A stretch of DNA of 5,069 bases. Source: Pseudomonadota bacterium (GTDB taxonomy: Bacteria; Desulfobacterota; Desulfobacteria; Desulfobacterales; RPRI01). Where the stretch lies: positions 1 through 5,069 of the forward strand of contig JAHJRK010000190.1 in the NCBI GenBank assembly GCA_018830925.1, written 5' to 3'. A program made the translations under genes and the position numbers. The notes beneath the pieces were generated by a model. It saw only the letters and a list, made by a program, of their open reading frames with translations, was not told the DNA's origin and did no database searches. Positions 1 to 5,069 of the stretch are shown here, in pieces (the stretch's first letter is position 1; every line of letters begins with the position of its first letter).

Positions 1-326
1 TCGGCTCCCTTATGCTCTTTGACGGATCGGTAGAGGGGGTTAAAATATCGCTTGATGTCCTGCTCCCGACATTTATCTTTATATCGCTCTTTTTTGTCGT
101 TGTCTCAGCTCTTGTTTTTAAATCCCAGATTTCAAAATCAAAATCGGGTTCGGAAGGCCTGATAGGGGAGACGGGAATAGTTAAGAAAGATATCATGCCG
201 GAAGGAAAAGTCTTTGTTCATGGCGAGCTCTGGAATGCGACATCGATAAATCCTTTGCGTGAGGGAACAAAGGTAAAAGTTGTCAGGGTTGCAGGCCTTG
301 TGCTCGAAGTCGAACCGGTTGAGTGA
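1..326 (+). CDS. NfeD-like membrane protein, C-terminal part (5' truncated by window)
   Basis: This is the end of an NfeD family protein; the reading frame is open to the left edge (first full codon at 3), so the ATG at 12 is probably internal. The visible part starts with Gly-Ser-Leu-Met-Leu-Phe-Asp, which resembles the loop after a membrane helix in long NfeD proteins. It continues with one clear transmembrane segment (about LLPTFIFISLFFVVVSALVF) and a short basic linker. It ends in the soluble OB-fold domain, recognisable from GLIGETGIVKKD, the G-x-V-x-V-x-G-E-x-W core and the final KVKVVRVAGLVLEVEP strands. Long family members carry an N-terminal ClpP-like serine protease domain; whether this one does cannot be seen. 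The downstream slipin gene is the classic partner, and NfeD proteases are known to act on stomatin-type proteins in archaea. The family call is firm; the subtype (long or short) is open. Confidence 0.88.
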   Translation, partial: GSLMLFDGSVEGVKISLDVLLPTFIFISLFFVVVSALVFKSQISKSKSGSEGLIGETGIVKKDIMPEGKVFVHGELWNATSINPLREGTKVKVVRVAGLVLEVEPVE

Positions 327-416
327 TTTTTCCAAAAAGGCTTTAAGTCGTTCGCACATGACTTTTTACGAGTTCATCTAATTTATTTAAAGACATAACA
401 AAATGAGGAGAATAAT

Positions 417-1202
417 ATGTACGGATTTATTGCAATAATAATTATCGTAATCTTTTTCCTTTCGACATCAATAAGGATTTTGAATGAATATGAAAGAGGG
501 GTTGTGTTCAGGCTCGGGCGTGTAATAAAAGCAAAAGGCCCCGGTATTATCGTTCTTATCCCATTTATCGACCAGATGGTAAAAGTGAGCCTTCGCCTTA
601 TTGTGGTTGATGTTGATCCCCAGGATGTAATAACAAGGGACAATGTCTCGGTTAAGGTGAATGCCGTTATATATTTCAGGGTAATAGATACCGTCAAGGC
701 TGTTATTGAAGTTGAAAACTACCAGTATGCAATGACTCAACTTGCCCAGACGACATTAAGAAGCATTTGCGGTCAGGCTGAACTTGATGAGCTTCTTTCT
801 GCAAGGGAAAAGATCAATTCCCAGCTCCAGGAGATTCTTGATGCCCACACCGATCAATGGGGAATTAAGGTGGCGACCGTGGAGCTCAAGCACATAGATC
901 TTCCGCAGGAGATGCAAAGAGCGATGGCAAAGCAGGCTGAGGCGGAAAGGGAACGCCGGGCAAAGATTATCAATGCCGAAGGGGAGCAGCAGGCTGCTAC
1001 CAAACTGGCTGAGGCTGCGCAAATTATTGAATCTCATCCTATGGCCCTGCAACTGAGATATCTCCAGACAATGAGGGAAATGTCCGCCGAACAGAATACA
1101 ACAACAATTTTCCCGGTTCCGCTTGACATGTTCAAGCCTTTTTTGAATCTGGCGAATGTCATCGATAAGGTGGCATCTAAAATTAAGGCTGATCAGGATT
1201 GA
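417..1202 (+). CDS. Slipin: stomatin/prohibitin-like SPFH domain membrane protein
   Basis: A complete 261-aa slipin of usual family length. Residues 3-18 form one N-terminal hydrophobic membrane anchor, followed directly by the SPFH core: NEYERGVVFRLGR (23-35), GPGIIVLIPFID (41-52), the VDVDPQDVITRDNVSVKVNAVIYFRV stretch (64-89) and the QTTLRSICGQAELDELLSAR signature (111-130). A long charged coiled-coil helix (about 165-205, rich in Ala, Glu, Arg, including AEAERERRAKIINAEGE) follows. The C-terminal hydrophobic patch is IFPVPLDMF (231-239). Such proteins oligomerise on the cytoplasmic membrane face and are thought to organise membrane microdomains and regulate membrane proteins. The start is supported by GAGGAG at 405-410, six bases before ATG. 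The gene follows an nfeD gene by 90 bp, the standard SPFH/NfeD pairing. The exact cellular role here is unknown. Confidence 0.95.
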   Translation: MYGFIAIIIIVIFFLSTSIRILNEYERGVVFRLGRVIKAKGPGIIVLIPFIDQMVKVSLRLIVVDVDPQDVITRDNVSVKVNAVIYFRVIDTVKAVIEVENYQYAMTQLAQTTLRSICGQAELDELLSAREKINSQLQEILDAHTDQWGIKVATVELKHIDLPQEMQRAMAKQAEAERERRAKIINAEGEQQAATKLAEAAQIIESHPMALQLRYLQTMREMSAEQNTTTIFPVPLDMFKPFLNLANVIDKVASKIKADQD

Positions 1203-1267
1203 TGGCTTTGCAAATAGTCCGTCAATCTAGTGTGTCATATCTTTTATCGGCATTACAAAAAAAATGG

Positions 1268-1296
1268 TTTACGAATTATCAGGGATGTATTAAAAT
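1268..1296 (+). promoter_or_regulatory. Putative sigma70-type promoter for the Rho_N gene
   Basis: TTTACG at 1268-1273 (4 of 6 to TTGACA) and TAAAAT at 1291-1296 (5 of 6 to TATAAT) are separated by an optimal 17 bp. Transcription would begin near 1303 and give a leader of about 120 nt before the ATG at 1425. The region is AT-rich, so chance matches are possible; this is inference from the motif only. Confidence 0.35.
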
Positions 1297-1306
1297 AGTA
1301 TCCTGT

Positions 1307-1328
1307 AATTAAATCAAATAATTTAATT
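1307..1328. repeat. AT-rich perfect inverted repeat at the predicted transcription start
   Basis: AATTAAAT (1307-1314) and ATTTAATT (1321-1328) are perfect 8-bp inverted arms around a 6-nt spacer. The element lies just downstream of the putative -10 box. It could be an operator for a dimeric regulator or a weak leader hairpin. Because the arms contain only A and T, coincidence is a real alternative. Confidence 0.3.
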
Positions 1329-1354
1329 CGATTACCGGCCATTTGCAAAACTGG

Positions 1355-1393
1355 AAAAGGCGGAAGCATGTGAGCTTCCGCTTGCGCTTTTTT
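1355..1393 (+). terminator. Terminator-like hairpin with U-run in the leader of the Rho_N gene
   Basis: GCGGAAGC (1360-1367) pairs perfectly with GCTTCCGC (1374-1381) across the 6-nt loop ATGTGA. The stem extends by a G-U and an A-U pair (1358-1359 with 1382-1383). A run of six T follows at 1388-1393, six bases after the 8-bp core. A competing register exists: AAAAGGCG (1355-1362) can pair with 1385-1392, which would bury the U-run in a longer hairpin. The structure lies 155 bp after the slipin stop and 31 bp before the next start codon. It may terminate the nfeD-slipin transcript, end a short leader RNA, or attenuate the downstream gene. The hairpin is directly seen; its function is inferred. 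Confidence 0.55.
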
Positions 1394-1424
1394 ACACGTA
1401 CTGTGAAAGGAGATAGAAATTAAA

Positions 1425-1745
1425 ATGGGCAGCAAAAAGAAGGTGGCTAAAGAGAAACCGATTGATAAAATGACGGCCAAGGAATTAAGGGAACTGGCAA
1501 AAGAGATACCCGGGATTACCGGCGCTCACGGAATGAATAAACCTGAGCTTATAAGCTCCATCAAAAAGGCAAGAGGGATTACTGAAGCCCCCCTGAAAAA
1601 GTCCGATTCTTCAGTCAGAGAATTAAAGGTAAAGATAAAAACGGTGAAGGCAAAAAGAGTAACTGCTCTTGAGGCGGATAATGCGAAGATGGCGCTGATT
1701 TTCAGGCGACGTATTTCAAGGCTTAAGAAGAAGACAAGAAGATAG
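1425..1745 (+). CDS. Small basic Rho_N (Rho termination factor N-terminal) domain protein
   Basis: A 106-aa protein with a lysine-rich N-terminus (1-15), then a Rho_N/SAP-like helical module at about 16-52 (KMTAKELRELAKEI, a Gly-rich turn around GITGAHGMNKPELI, then SSIKKARGI). A second basic helical part (65-106) ends in RRRISRLKKKTRR. I count 32 Lys/Arg against 11 Asp/Glu, so the protein is strongly positively charged and very likely binds nucleic acid. It has no Rho RNA-binding OB domain and no ATPase motor, so it is not Rho itself. From memory, similar stand-alone proteins of about 100 aa occur in Desulfobacterota and are annotated only by this domain; their function is unknown to me. AAGGAG at 1407-1412 is the likely ribosome binding site, with a rather long 12-nt spacing. 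The gene stands alone between two intergenic regions and has a structured leader. Confidence 0.85.
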   Translation: MGSKKKVAKEKPIDKMTAKELRELAKEIPGITGAHGMNKPELISSIKKARGITEAPLKKSDSSVRELKVKIKTVKAKRVTALEADNAKMALIFRRRISRLKKKTRR

Positions 1746-1770
1746 CGCCATTCCCGGATGGAAATAAATC

Positions 1771-1866
1771 AGGACGCCGATTTTCACCGATATACGCAGA
1801 TAATTATTTTGCTCTTTATATTTATCCGCCTCAGGCGGACTAAAATCCGCGTTCATCTGCGCCCCA
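1771..1866. repeat. Palindromic dispersed-repeat-like element in the intergenic region
   Basis: The stretch is built from inverted modules. CGCAGAT (1795-1801) matches ATCTGCG (1855-1861) as inverted arms. Between them TCCGCC and GGCGGA (1825-1839) form a perfect hairpin with a TCA loop, and ATCCGC occurs twice (1824-1829, 1845-1850). The outer text (GACGCCGATTTTCACCGAT on the left, AATCCGCGTTCATCTGCG on the right) closely resembles a dispersed intergenic repeat that I recall from many environmental bacterial genomes, with ATCCGCG/TTCATCTGCG units. That family match is from memory and unverified. No T-run follows the hairpin, so it is not a standard terminator. No coding potential is supported. 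Confidence 0.55.
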
Positions 1867-1883
1867 AAGGGAAATTTCTATAC

Positions 1884-1899
1884 TATCAGGTTATCAGGT
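1884..1899 (+). repeat. Perfect 8-bp tandem duplication carrying the ribosome binding site
   Basis: TATCAGGT occurs twice head to tail (1884-1891 and 1892-1899). The AGG of the second copy lies seven bases before the ATG at 1906 and is the best available ribosome binding site for the HAD gene; the first copy's AGG is 15 bases away and too distant. The duplication sits at the right edge of the repeat-like intergenic segment. It may be simple replication slippage. Confidence 0.5.
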
Positions 1900-1905
1900 G
1901 TATTT

Positions 1906-2478
1906 ATGATCAATTCGGCATCGCTGGCCTTCGATATAGACGGCGTTTTTGCGGACACCATGTCGTTATTTATAGATATTGCACGGGATGAGTATAAGAT
2001 AGACAATATACATTACGAAGACATTTCATCCTATTATATTGGAGAATGTATCGATCTTGAACCGGAAATAATAAGTGATATTATAGTTAGGATACTCGAC
2101 GGAAAACACAGCGCGTCGTTAAAACCGATTGAAGGTTCTGCACGAGTACTCAGAAGGCTGGGGAGAGATGGACGGCTTTTGTTTGTTACCGCCCGGCCGT
2201 ATATCGGGCCGATACACGGCTGGATAACGGAAACTCTGCTTCTTGATCCGACTTCAGTGGAAGTGATAGCTACCGGCTCTTTTGAAGCAAAGGTGGATGT
2301 GCTGCTCGGAAAAAATATCTCATATTTTGTGGAAGACAGGCTGGAAACATGTTTTGCATTAAAGGAGAAAGGTGTGACGCCCGTCCTTTTCAGGCAGCCA
2401 TGGAACAGAATGGAGCACCCTTTTGTCGAGGTCGGTAACTGGAAAGAGCTTGAAGGATTGATTGATTTTACAAGGTAA
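1906..2478 (+). CDS. HAD-superfamily phosphatase, 5'-nucleotidase (NT5C)-like
   Basis: A complete 190-aa haloacid dehalogenase-fold protein. Motif I is FDIDGVFAD (9-17), giving the nucleophile Asp10 and the acid/base Asp12. A small helical cap follows at about 18-75. Motif II is FVTAR (93-97) with Thr95. The motif III lysine is probably Lys129 in SFEAKVDVL. Motif IV is FVEDR (141-145) with the metal-binding Glu143/Asp144. This order and spacing fit the compact NT5C-like group of magnesium-dependent phosphatases acting on nucleotides or similar small phosphates; the actual substrate cannot be read from the sequence. The start is fixed by an AGG seven bases upstream, and an overlapping upstream frame has no family features. 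The stop abuts the xerC start with no gap, so it is probably the first gene of the HAD-xerC-hslV-hslU operon. No functional link to its neighbours is evident. Confidence 0.88.
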   Translation: MINSASLAFDIDGVFADTMSLFIDIARDEYKIDNIHYEDISSYYIGECIDLEPEIISDIIVRILDGKHSASLKPIEGSARVLRRLGRDGRLLFVTARPYIGPIHGWITETLLLDPTSVEVIATGSFEAKVDVLLGKNISYFVEDRLETCFALKEKGVTPVLFRQPWNRMEHPFVEVGNWKELEGLIDFTR

Positions 2479-3417
2479 ATGATGGAAAAACACCCTATTT
2501 ACGAAATGGTAGGCTCTTTTATCGAAACCCTTGCTTCCGAAAAAGGGTATTCGGTGAATACCTGCCGCGCTTACAGGAGTGATCTTACCGAATTTGCTTC
2601 GTTTGCAGCAGAAGGTGCGGTATCGGACGGGGAAGAAGAGGATAAAGATAAAATACCGTTCATGATTGAAGATGCGGATCATCTGATGATAAGGGGATAT
2701 CTCGGATTTCTGCACAAGCGGAACAAAAAGAAATCGATTGCGCGAAAGCTGTCGGCACTCCGTTCATTCTTCAGGTATCTTGTAAGGCAAGGAATTATAC
2801 AGAACAGCCCGGCTGATTTGATATTGACTCCTAAACAGGATAAAAACATACCGGCGTATCTGACCGTTGATGAGATGTTCAGGCTGCTTGATTCGATAAG
2901 GGTGGATACTCTGCCGGGCTTAAGAAACCGGGCCATTTTTGAGACAATGTATTCCACTGGAATACGAGTATCCGAGCTTTCCGGCCTGGATGCTTCTAGT
3001 ATCGATTTTAGCCAAAGCGTGATAAAGGTTTTCGGAAAGGGCAGCAAAGAACGGATTGTCCCGATCGGCAGAAAGGCGATGGATGCCATAAAGGCCTACA
3101 TGGAGAAGTTAAGGGGAGAGACCGGAAGAATGAATGAAACCGGCCCGCTTTTTTTAAATAAGAACAGGGGGCGCCTTACTACAAGATCCGTTGCCCGGAT
3201 ACTTGAAAATTTTGTAAGAGAGTTTTCTATTTCGGTTCCTGTTTCGCCGCACGCCCTCCGGCACTCGTTTGCGACTCATATGCTGGATGCAGGTGCCGAC
3301 CTGCGGGTTGTTCAGGAGCTTCTGGGCCATAAAAGCCTTTCTACTACTCAGAAGTACACCCATGTAAGCATAGACAGGCTGATGGAAACATATGACAAGG
3401 CTCATCCCAGAAAATAA
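2479..3417 (+). CDS. xerC: Tyrosine recombinase XerC
   Basis: A complete 312-aa site-specific recombinase of the XerC/XerD type. The N-terminal core-binding (SAM-like) domain spans about 8-110, including the typical TCRAYRSDLTEF and ARKLSALRSFFRYLV helices. The catalytic domain spans about 125-312. The full active-site set is present at family spacing: Arg163 (TGIRVSEL), Lys187 (FGKGSKER), His258 and Arg261 (PHALRHSFATHML), His284 (LLGHKSLSTTQ) and nucleophile Tyr293 (QKYTHV). With XerD it would cut and rejoin dif DNA to resolve chromosome dimers. XerC over XerD is inferred mainly from linkage to hslVU, a classic arrangement. The ATG directly follows the stop of the HAD gene; a second ATG at 2482 is better spaced from AAGG (2472-2475), so the true start may be one codon later. 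Residues 46-66 form an acidic insertion relative to E. coli XerC. Confidence 0.93.
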   Translation: MMEKHPIYEMVGSFIETLASEKGYSVNTCRAYRSDLTEFASFAAEGAVSDGEEEDKDKIPFMIEDADHLMIRGYLGFLHKRNKKKSIARKLSALRSFFRYLVRQGIIQNSPADLILTPKQDKNIPAYLTVDEMFRLLDSIRVDTLPGLRNRAIFETMYSTGIRVSELSGLDASSIDFSQSVIKVFGKGSKERIVPIGRKAMDAIKAYMEKLRGETGRMNETGPLFLNKNRGRLTTRSVARILENFVREFSISVPVSPHALRHSFATHMLDAGADLRVVQELLGHKSLSTTQKYTHVSIDRLMETYDKAHPRK

Positions 3418-3434
3418 TACCGGGAAAGAATATG

Positions 3435-3440
3435 AAGGAA
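3435..3440 (+). promoter_or_regulatory. Ribosome binding site that sets the hslV start
   Basis: AAGGAA lies eight bases before the ATG at 3449. It favours this start over an in-frame ATG at 3392, which lies inside the end of xerC and would add a 19-residue leader with no family support. Confidence 0.7.
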
Positions 3441-3448
3441 ATCAAACC

Positions 3449-3979
3449 ATGAACTTCCACGGAACGACAATTCTTGCTGTAAGGCATAAAGGGAAGGTGG
3501 CGGTTGCCGGTGACGGACAGGTAACTTTGAACAATATCGTGGTGAAGCATACTGCTAAAAAGGTAAGAAGGATATACAACGACACCATCATAGTCGGATT
3601 TGCGGGAGCTACCGCGGATGCCATGAATCTTTCGGAGCGTCTTGAAGGGAAGCTTGAGCGCTATAACGGAAATCTTACAAGAAGCGCTGTTGAGCTTGCA
3701 AAGGACTGGCGGACCGACAAGTATTTAAGGCGTCTTGAAGCCCTGATGATAGCCGTTGACAGTACGAGAATGTTTCTAGTTTCCGGAAACGGGGATGTTA
3801 TTGAGCCCGATGAGGGTGTTATCGGGATAGGATCCGGGGGGGTAGGGGCACAGGCGGCGGCCTCGGCTCTCATGAAGTACTCCGATCTCGGCGCAAGGGA
3901 GATAGTTGAAGAGTCGATGAAAATAGCTTCCTCCCTGTGCGTGTATACTAATGATAAAATAACCATAGAAGAACTTTGA
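3449..3979 (+). CDS. hslV: ATP-dependent protease HslUV, peptidase subunit HslV
   Basis: A 176-aa threonine peptidase, the same length as E. coli HslV. It forms the double-hexamer proteolytic core of the cytoplasmic HslUV (ClpQY) protease. The sequence begins MNFHG and then TTILAVRHKGKVAVAGDGQ, so a five-residue propeptide probably precedes the catalytic N-terminal Thr6 (mature Thr1). Asp22 (mature Asp17, in AGDGQ), Lys38 (mature Lys33, in AKKVRR) and the GIGSGG loop (mature Ser about 124-125) complete the active-site region. GFAGATADA, ELAKDWRTDKYLRRLEAL and the C-terminal CVYTNDKITIEEL are family signatures. The end IEEL is the tail known to dock into HslU. The gene starts 31 bp after xerC and ends 4 bp before hslU, so all three are likely one transcript. 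Confidence 0.96.
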   Translation: MNFHGTTILAVRHKGKVAVAGDGQVTLNNIVVKHTAKKVRRIYNDTIIVGFAGATADAMNLSERLEGKLERYNGNLTRSAVELAKDWRTDKYLRRLEALMIAVDSTRMFLVSGNGDVIEPDEGVIGIGSGGVGAQAAASALMKYSDLGAREIVEESMKIASSLCVYTNDKITIEEL

Positions 3980-3983
3980 AAAT

Positions 3984-5069
3984 ATGAACAGTTTAAAACC
4001 ATCCGAAATAGTTAAGGAACTTGATAAATATATAATAGGCCAGCATAAAGCCAAGCGATCGGTTGCCATAGCCTTGAGGAACCGCTGGCGCAGGCAGCAG
4101 GTGCCTGAAGATCTCCGCGATGAGATTGCTCCGAAGAATATCATACTCATTGGCCCGACCGGAGTCGGAAAAACTGAGATTGCACGAAGACTTTCAAAGC
4201 TTACGGATTCGCCTTTCAACAAGGTGGAAGCGTCTAAGTTTACCGAAGTCGGATATGTCGGGCGCGATGTGGAATCCATGGTAAGAGACCTTGTCGAACT
4301 GACCGTGAGTATGGTCAGATCGAAAGAGCAGGAATCTGTAAGGGAAAAGGCCCTGAGCCTTGCGGAAGAAAGGATGCTCGATATCCTTCTTCCCAAACCC
4401 GGACGGCAGCAGGCAGATAAAAGGGATGAAACGGCTGAAACCGGACCTGAGCTCGTTACTTCCGAAAACGACGAGTCGTCTTCGACGAGGAACAAGCTTC
4501 GCGCCATGCTCCGTGAAGGAAAGCTTGACAACCGGATTGTCGACCTTGATGTATCGGAAAGGCAAGCTCCTGTCATAGAAATATTTTCCACCCTCGGCAT
4601 GGAAGAGATGGGAATGAACTTCAAGGAGATGCTGGGCGGACTGATGCCTAAATCCACTAGGAAGCGCAAGGTAATAGTTTCCGAGGCAATGGAGATACTT
4701 GCCCAGGAAGAATCCCAGCGCCTTGTCGACATGGACAGGGTTGTGAAAAATGCGATTTCAAAAGTCGAGCAATCCGGAATTATTTTTATAGATGAAATCG
4801 ACAAGATAGTCGGAAAGAACGGAGGCTCAGGCCCTGATGTATCGAGGGAGGGAGTGCAGCGCGATCTCCTCCCGATTGTTGAAGGGAGTGTCGTTGCGAC
4901 AAAATACGGTCCGGTAAAGACAGATCACGTTCTTTTTATCGCCTCGGGAGCATTCCATTCGGTTAAGCCTTCGGATCTGATACCTGAACTTCAGGGGCGG
5001 TTTCCTATCCGTGTTGAACTTGAAGCGCTTGGGCAGAAAGAGTTTGTCAGGATTCTGACGGAGCCTAAA
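3984..5069 (+). CDS. hslU: ATP-dependent protease HslUV, ATPase subunit HslU (3' truncated by window)
   Basis: The first 362 residues of the AAA+ unfoldase that feeds substrates into HslV; E. coli HslU has 443, so about 80 residues (mainly the C-terminal small domain with sensor 2 and the HslV-docking tail) lie beyond the window. Visible parts in order: conserved start PSEIVKELDKYIIGQHKAKRS (6-26), Walker A GPTGVGKT (57-64), pore loop GYVGRD (90-95), intermediate domain (about 110-240), Walker B IIFIDEID (266-273), SGPDVSREGVQRDLLP (282-297), sensor 1 region LFIASGAF (317-324) and the arginine-finger segment ELQGRF (335-340, Arg339). The ATG is 4 bp after the hslV stop and has only a weak purine-rich stretch upstream (GAAGAA), so translational coupling to hslV is likely. 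The linker at about 138-170 is longer and more polar than in E. coli. The frame stays open to the last base. Confidence 0.96.
   Translation, partial: MNSLKPSEIVKELDKYIIGQHKAKRSVAIALRNRWRRQQVPEDLRDEIAPKNIILIGPTGVGKTEIARRLSKLTDSPFNKVEASKFTEVGYVGRDVESMVRDLVELTVSMVRSKEQESVREKALSLAEERMLDILLPKPGRQQADKRDETAETGPELVTSENDESSSTRNKLRAMLREGKLDNRIVDLDVSERQAPVIEIFSTLGMEEMGMNFKEMLGGLMPKSTRKRKVIVSEAMEILAQEESQRLVDMDRVVKNAISKVEQSGIIFIDEIDKIVGKNGGSGPDVSREGVQRDLLPIVEGSVVATKYGPVKTDHVLFIASGAFHSVKPSDLIPELQGRFPIRVELEALGQKEFVRILTEPK

Noticed and set aside
333..367. Possible terminator between nfeD and the slipin gene: AAGTC (345-349) facing GACTT (360-364) with a T-run.
   Set aside because: The stem is only five mostly AU pairs with a 10-nt loop, and the two genes normally work as an operon.
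381..405. dif-like site (ATTT...ACATAA) considered because xerC is nearby.
   Set aside because: The arms do not form the expected imperfect 28-bp dif palindrome; the resemblance is limited to AT-rich text.
1203..1424. Known riboswitch class in the Rho_N leader (cyclic-di-GMP, preQ1 and fluoride types considered).
   Set aside because: I could not match the conserved core of any of these classes; only the hairpins described are visible.
1856..1884. Possible promoter for the HAD-xerC-hslVU operon with TATACT at 1879-1884.
   Set aside because: The -10 matches 5 of 6, but no acceptable -35 lies at 16-18 bp, and the match falls next to repeat-like sequence, so it is not supported as a promoter.
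1758..1991. A 77-codon + strand frame covering the repeat-like intergenic region and the start of the HAD gene.
   Set aside because: It translates palindromic repeat sequence, lacks a clear ribosome binding site and overlaps a well-supported gene in another frame.
3392..3448. Upstream in-frame ATG that would extend HslV by 19 residues and overlap the end of xerC.
   Set aside because: The extra residues have no family match, and the ATG at 3449 has a well-spaced AAGGAA and gives the normal 176-aa length.
3776..4804. A 342-codon open frame on the minus strand opposite hslV and hslU.
   Set aside because: It lies wholly antisense to two unmistakable genes, is very rich in Ser and Arg as expected from reverse reading of their codon bias, and shows no recognisable domain.

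Overview
The window reads as an ordinary chromosomal segment of a Gram-negative bacterium, most likely a member of the Desulfobacterota (former Deltaproteobacteria). This placement is an inference. It rests on an nfeD-slipin pair, a short basic Rho_N-domain protein of a type I associate with that group, and an xerC-hslV-hslU cluster, all at moderate GC. Every gene lies on the + strand.

Layout: (1) 1-326 is the 3' end of an nfeD-like membrane protein gene, followed after 90 bp by a complete slipin (stomatin/SPFH) gene at 417-1202. (2) 1203-1424 is a 222-bp intergenic region. It holds a plausible sigma70-type promoter, an AT-rich inverted repeat and a strong hairpin followed by a U-run. It leads into a 106-aa, very basic Rho_N-domain protein gene at 1425-1745. 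(3) 1746-1905 is a 160-bp intergenic region that looks like a copy of a dispersed palindromic repeat (CGCAGAT / ATCTGCG arms, a central TCCGCC-TCA-GGCGGA hairpin). It ends in a perfect 8-bp tandem duplication that supplies the next ribosome binding site. (4) 1906-5069 is a tightly packed operon: a HAD-fold (5'-nucleotidase-like) phosphatase, the tyrosine recombinase XerC, the HslV peptidase and the HslU ATPase. Gaps are 0, 31 and 4 bp, and hslU runs off the window.

Functionally, NfeD and slipin form a membrane module of the SPFH/NfeD type. HslV and HslU form the ATP-dependent HslUV protease, with all catalytic and ATPase motifs visible in the part present. XerC carries the full tyrosine-recombinase catalytic set and probably serves chromosome dimer resolution. 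The HAD protein and the Rho_N protein have no assigned pathway.

I did not find a new defence, mobile or RNA-guided system. The parts most worth a second look are non-coding: the structured leader before the Rho_N gene and the repeat element before the HAD gene.
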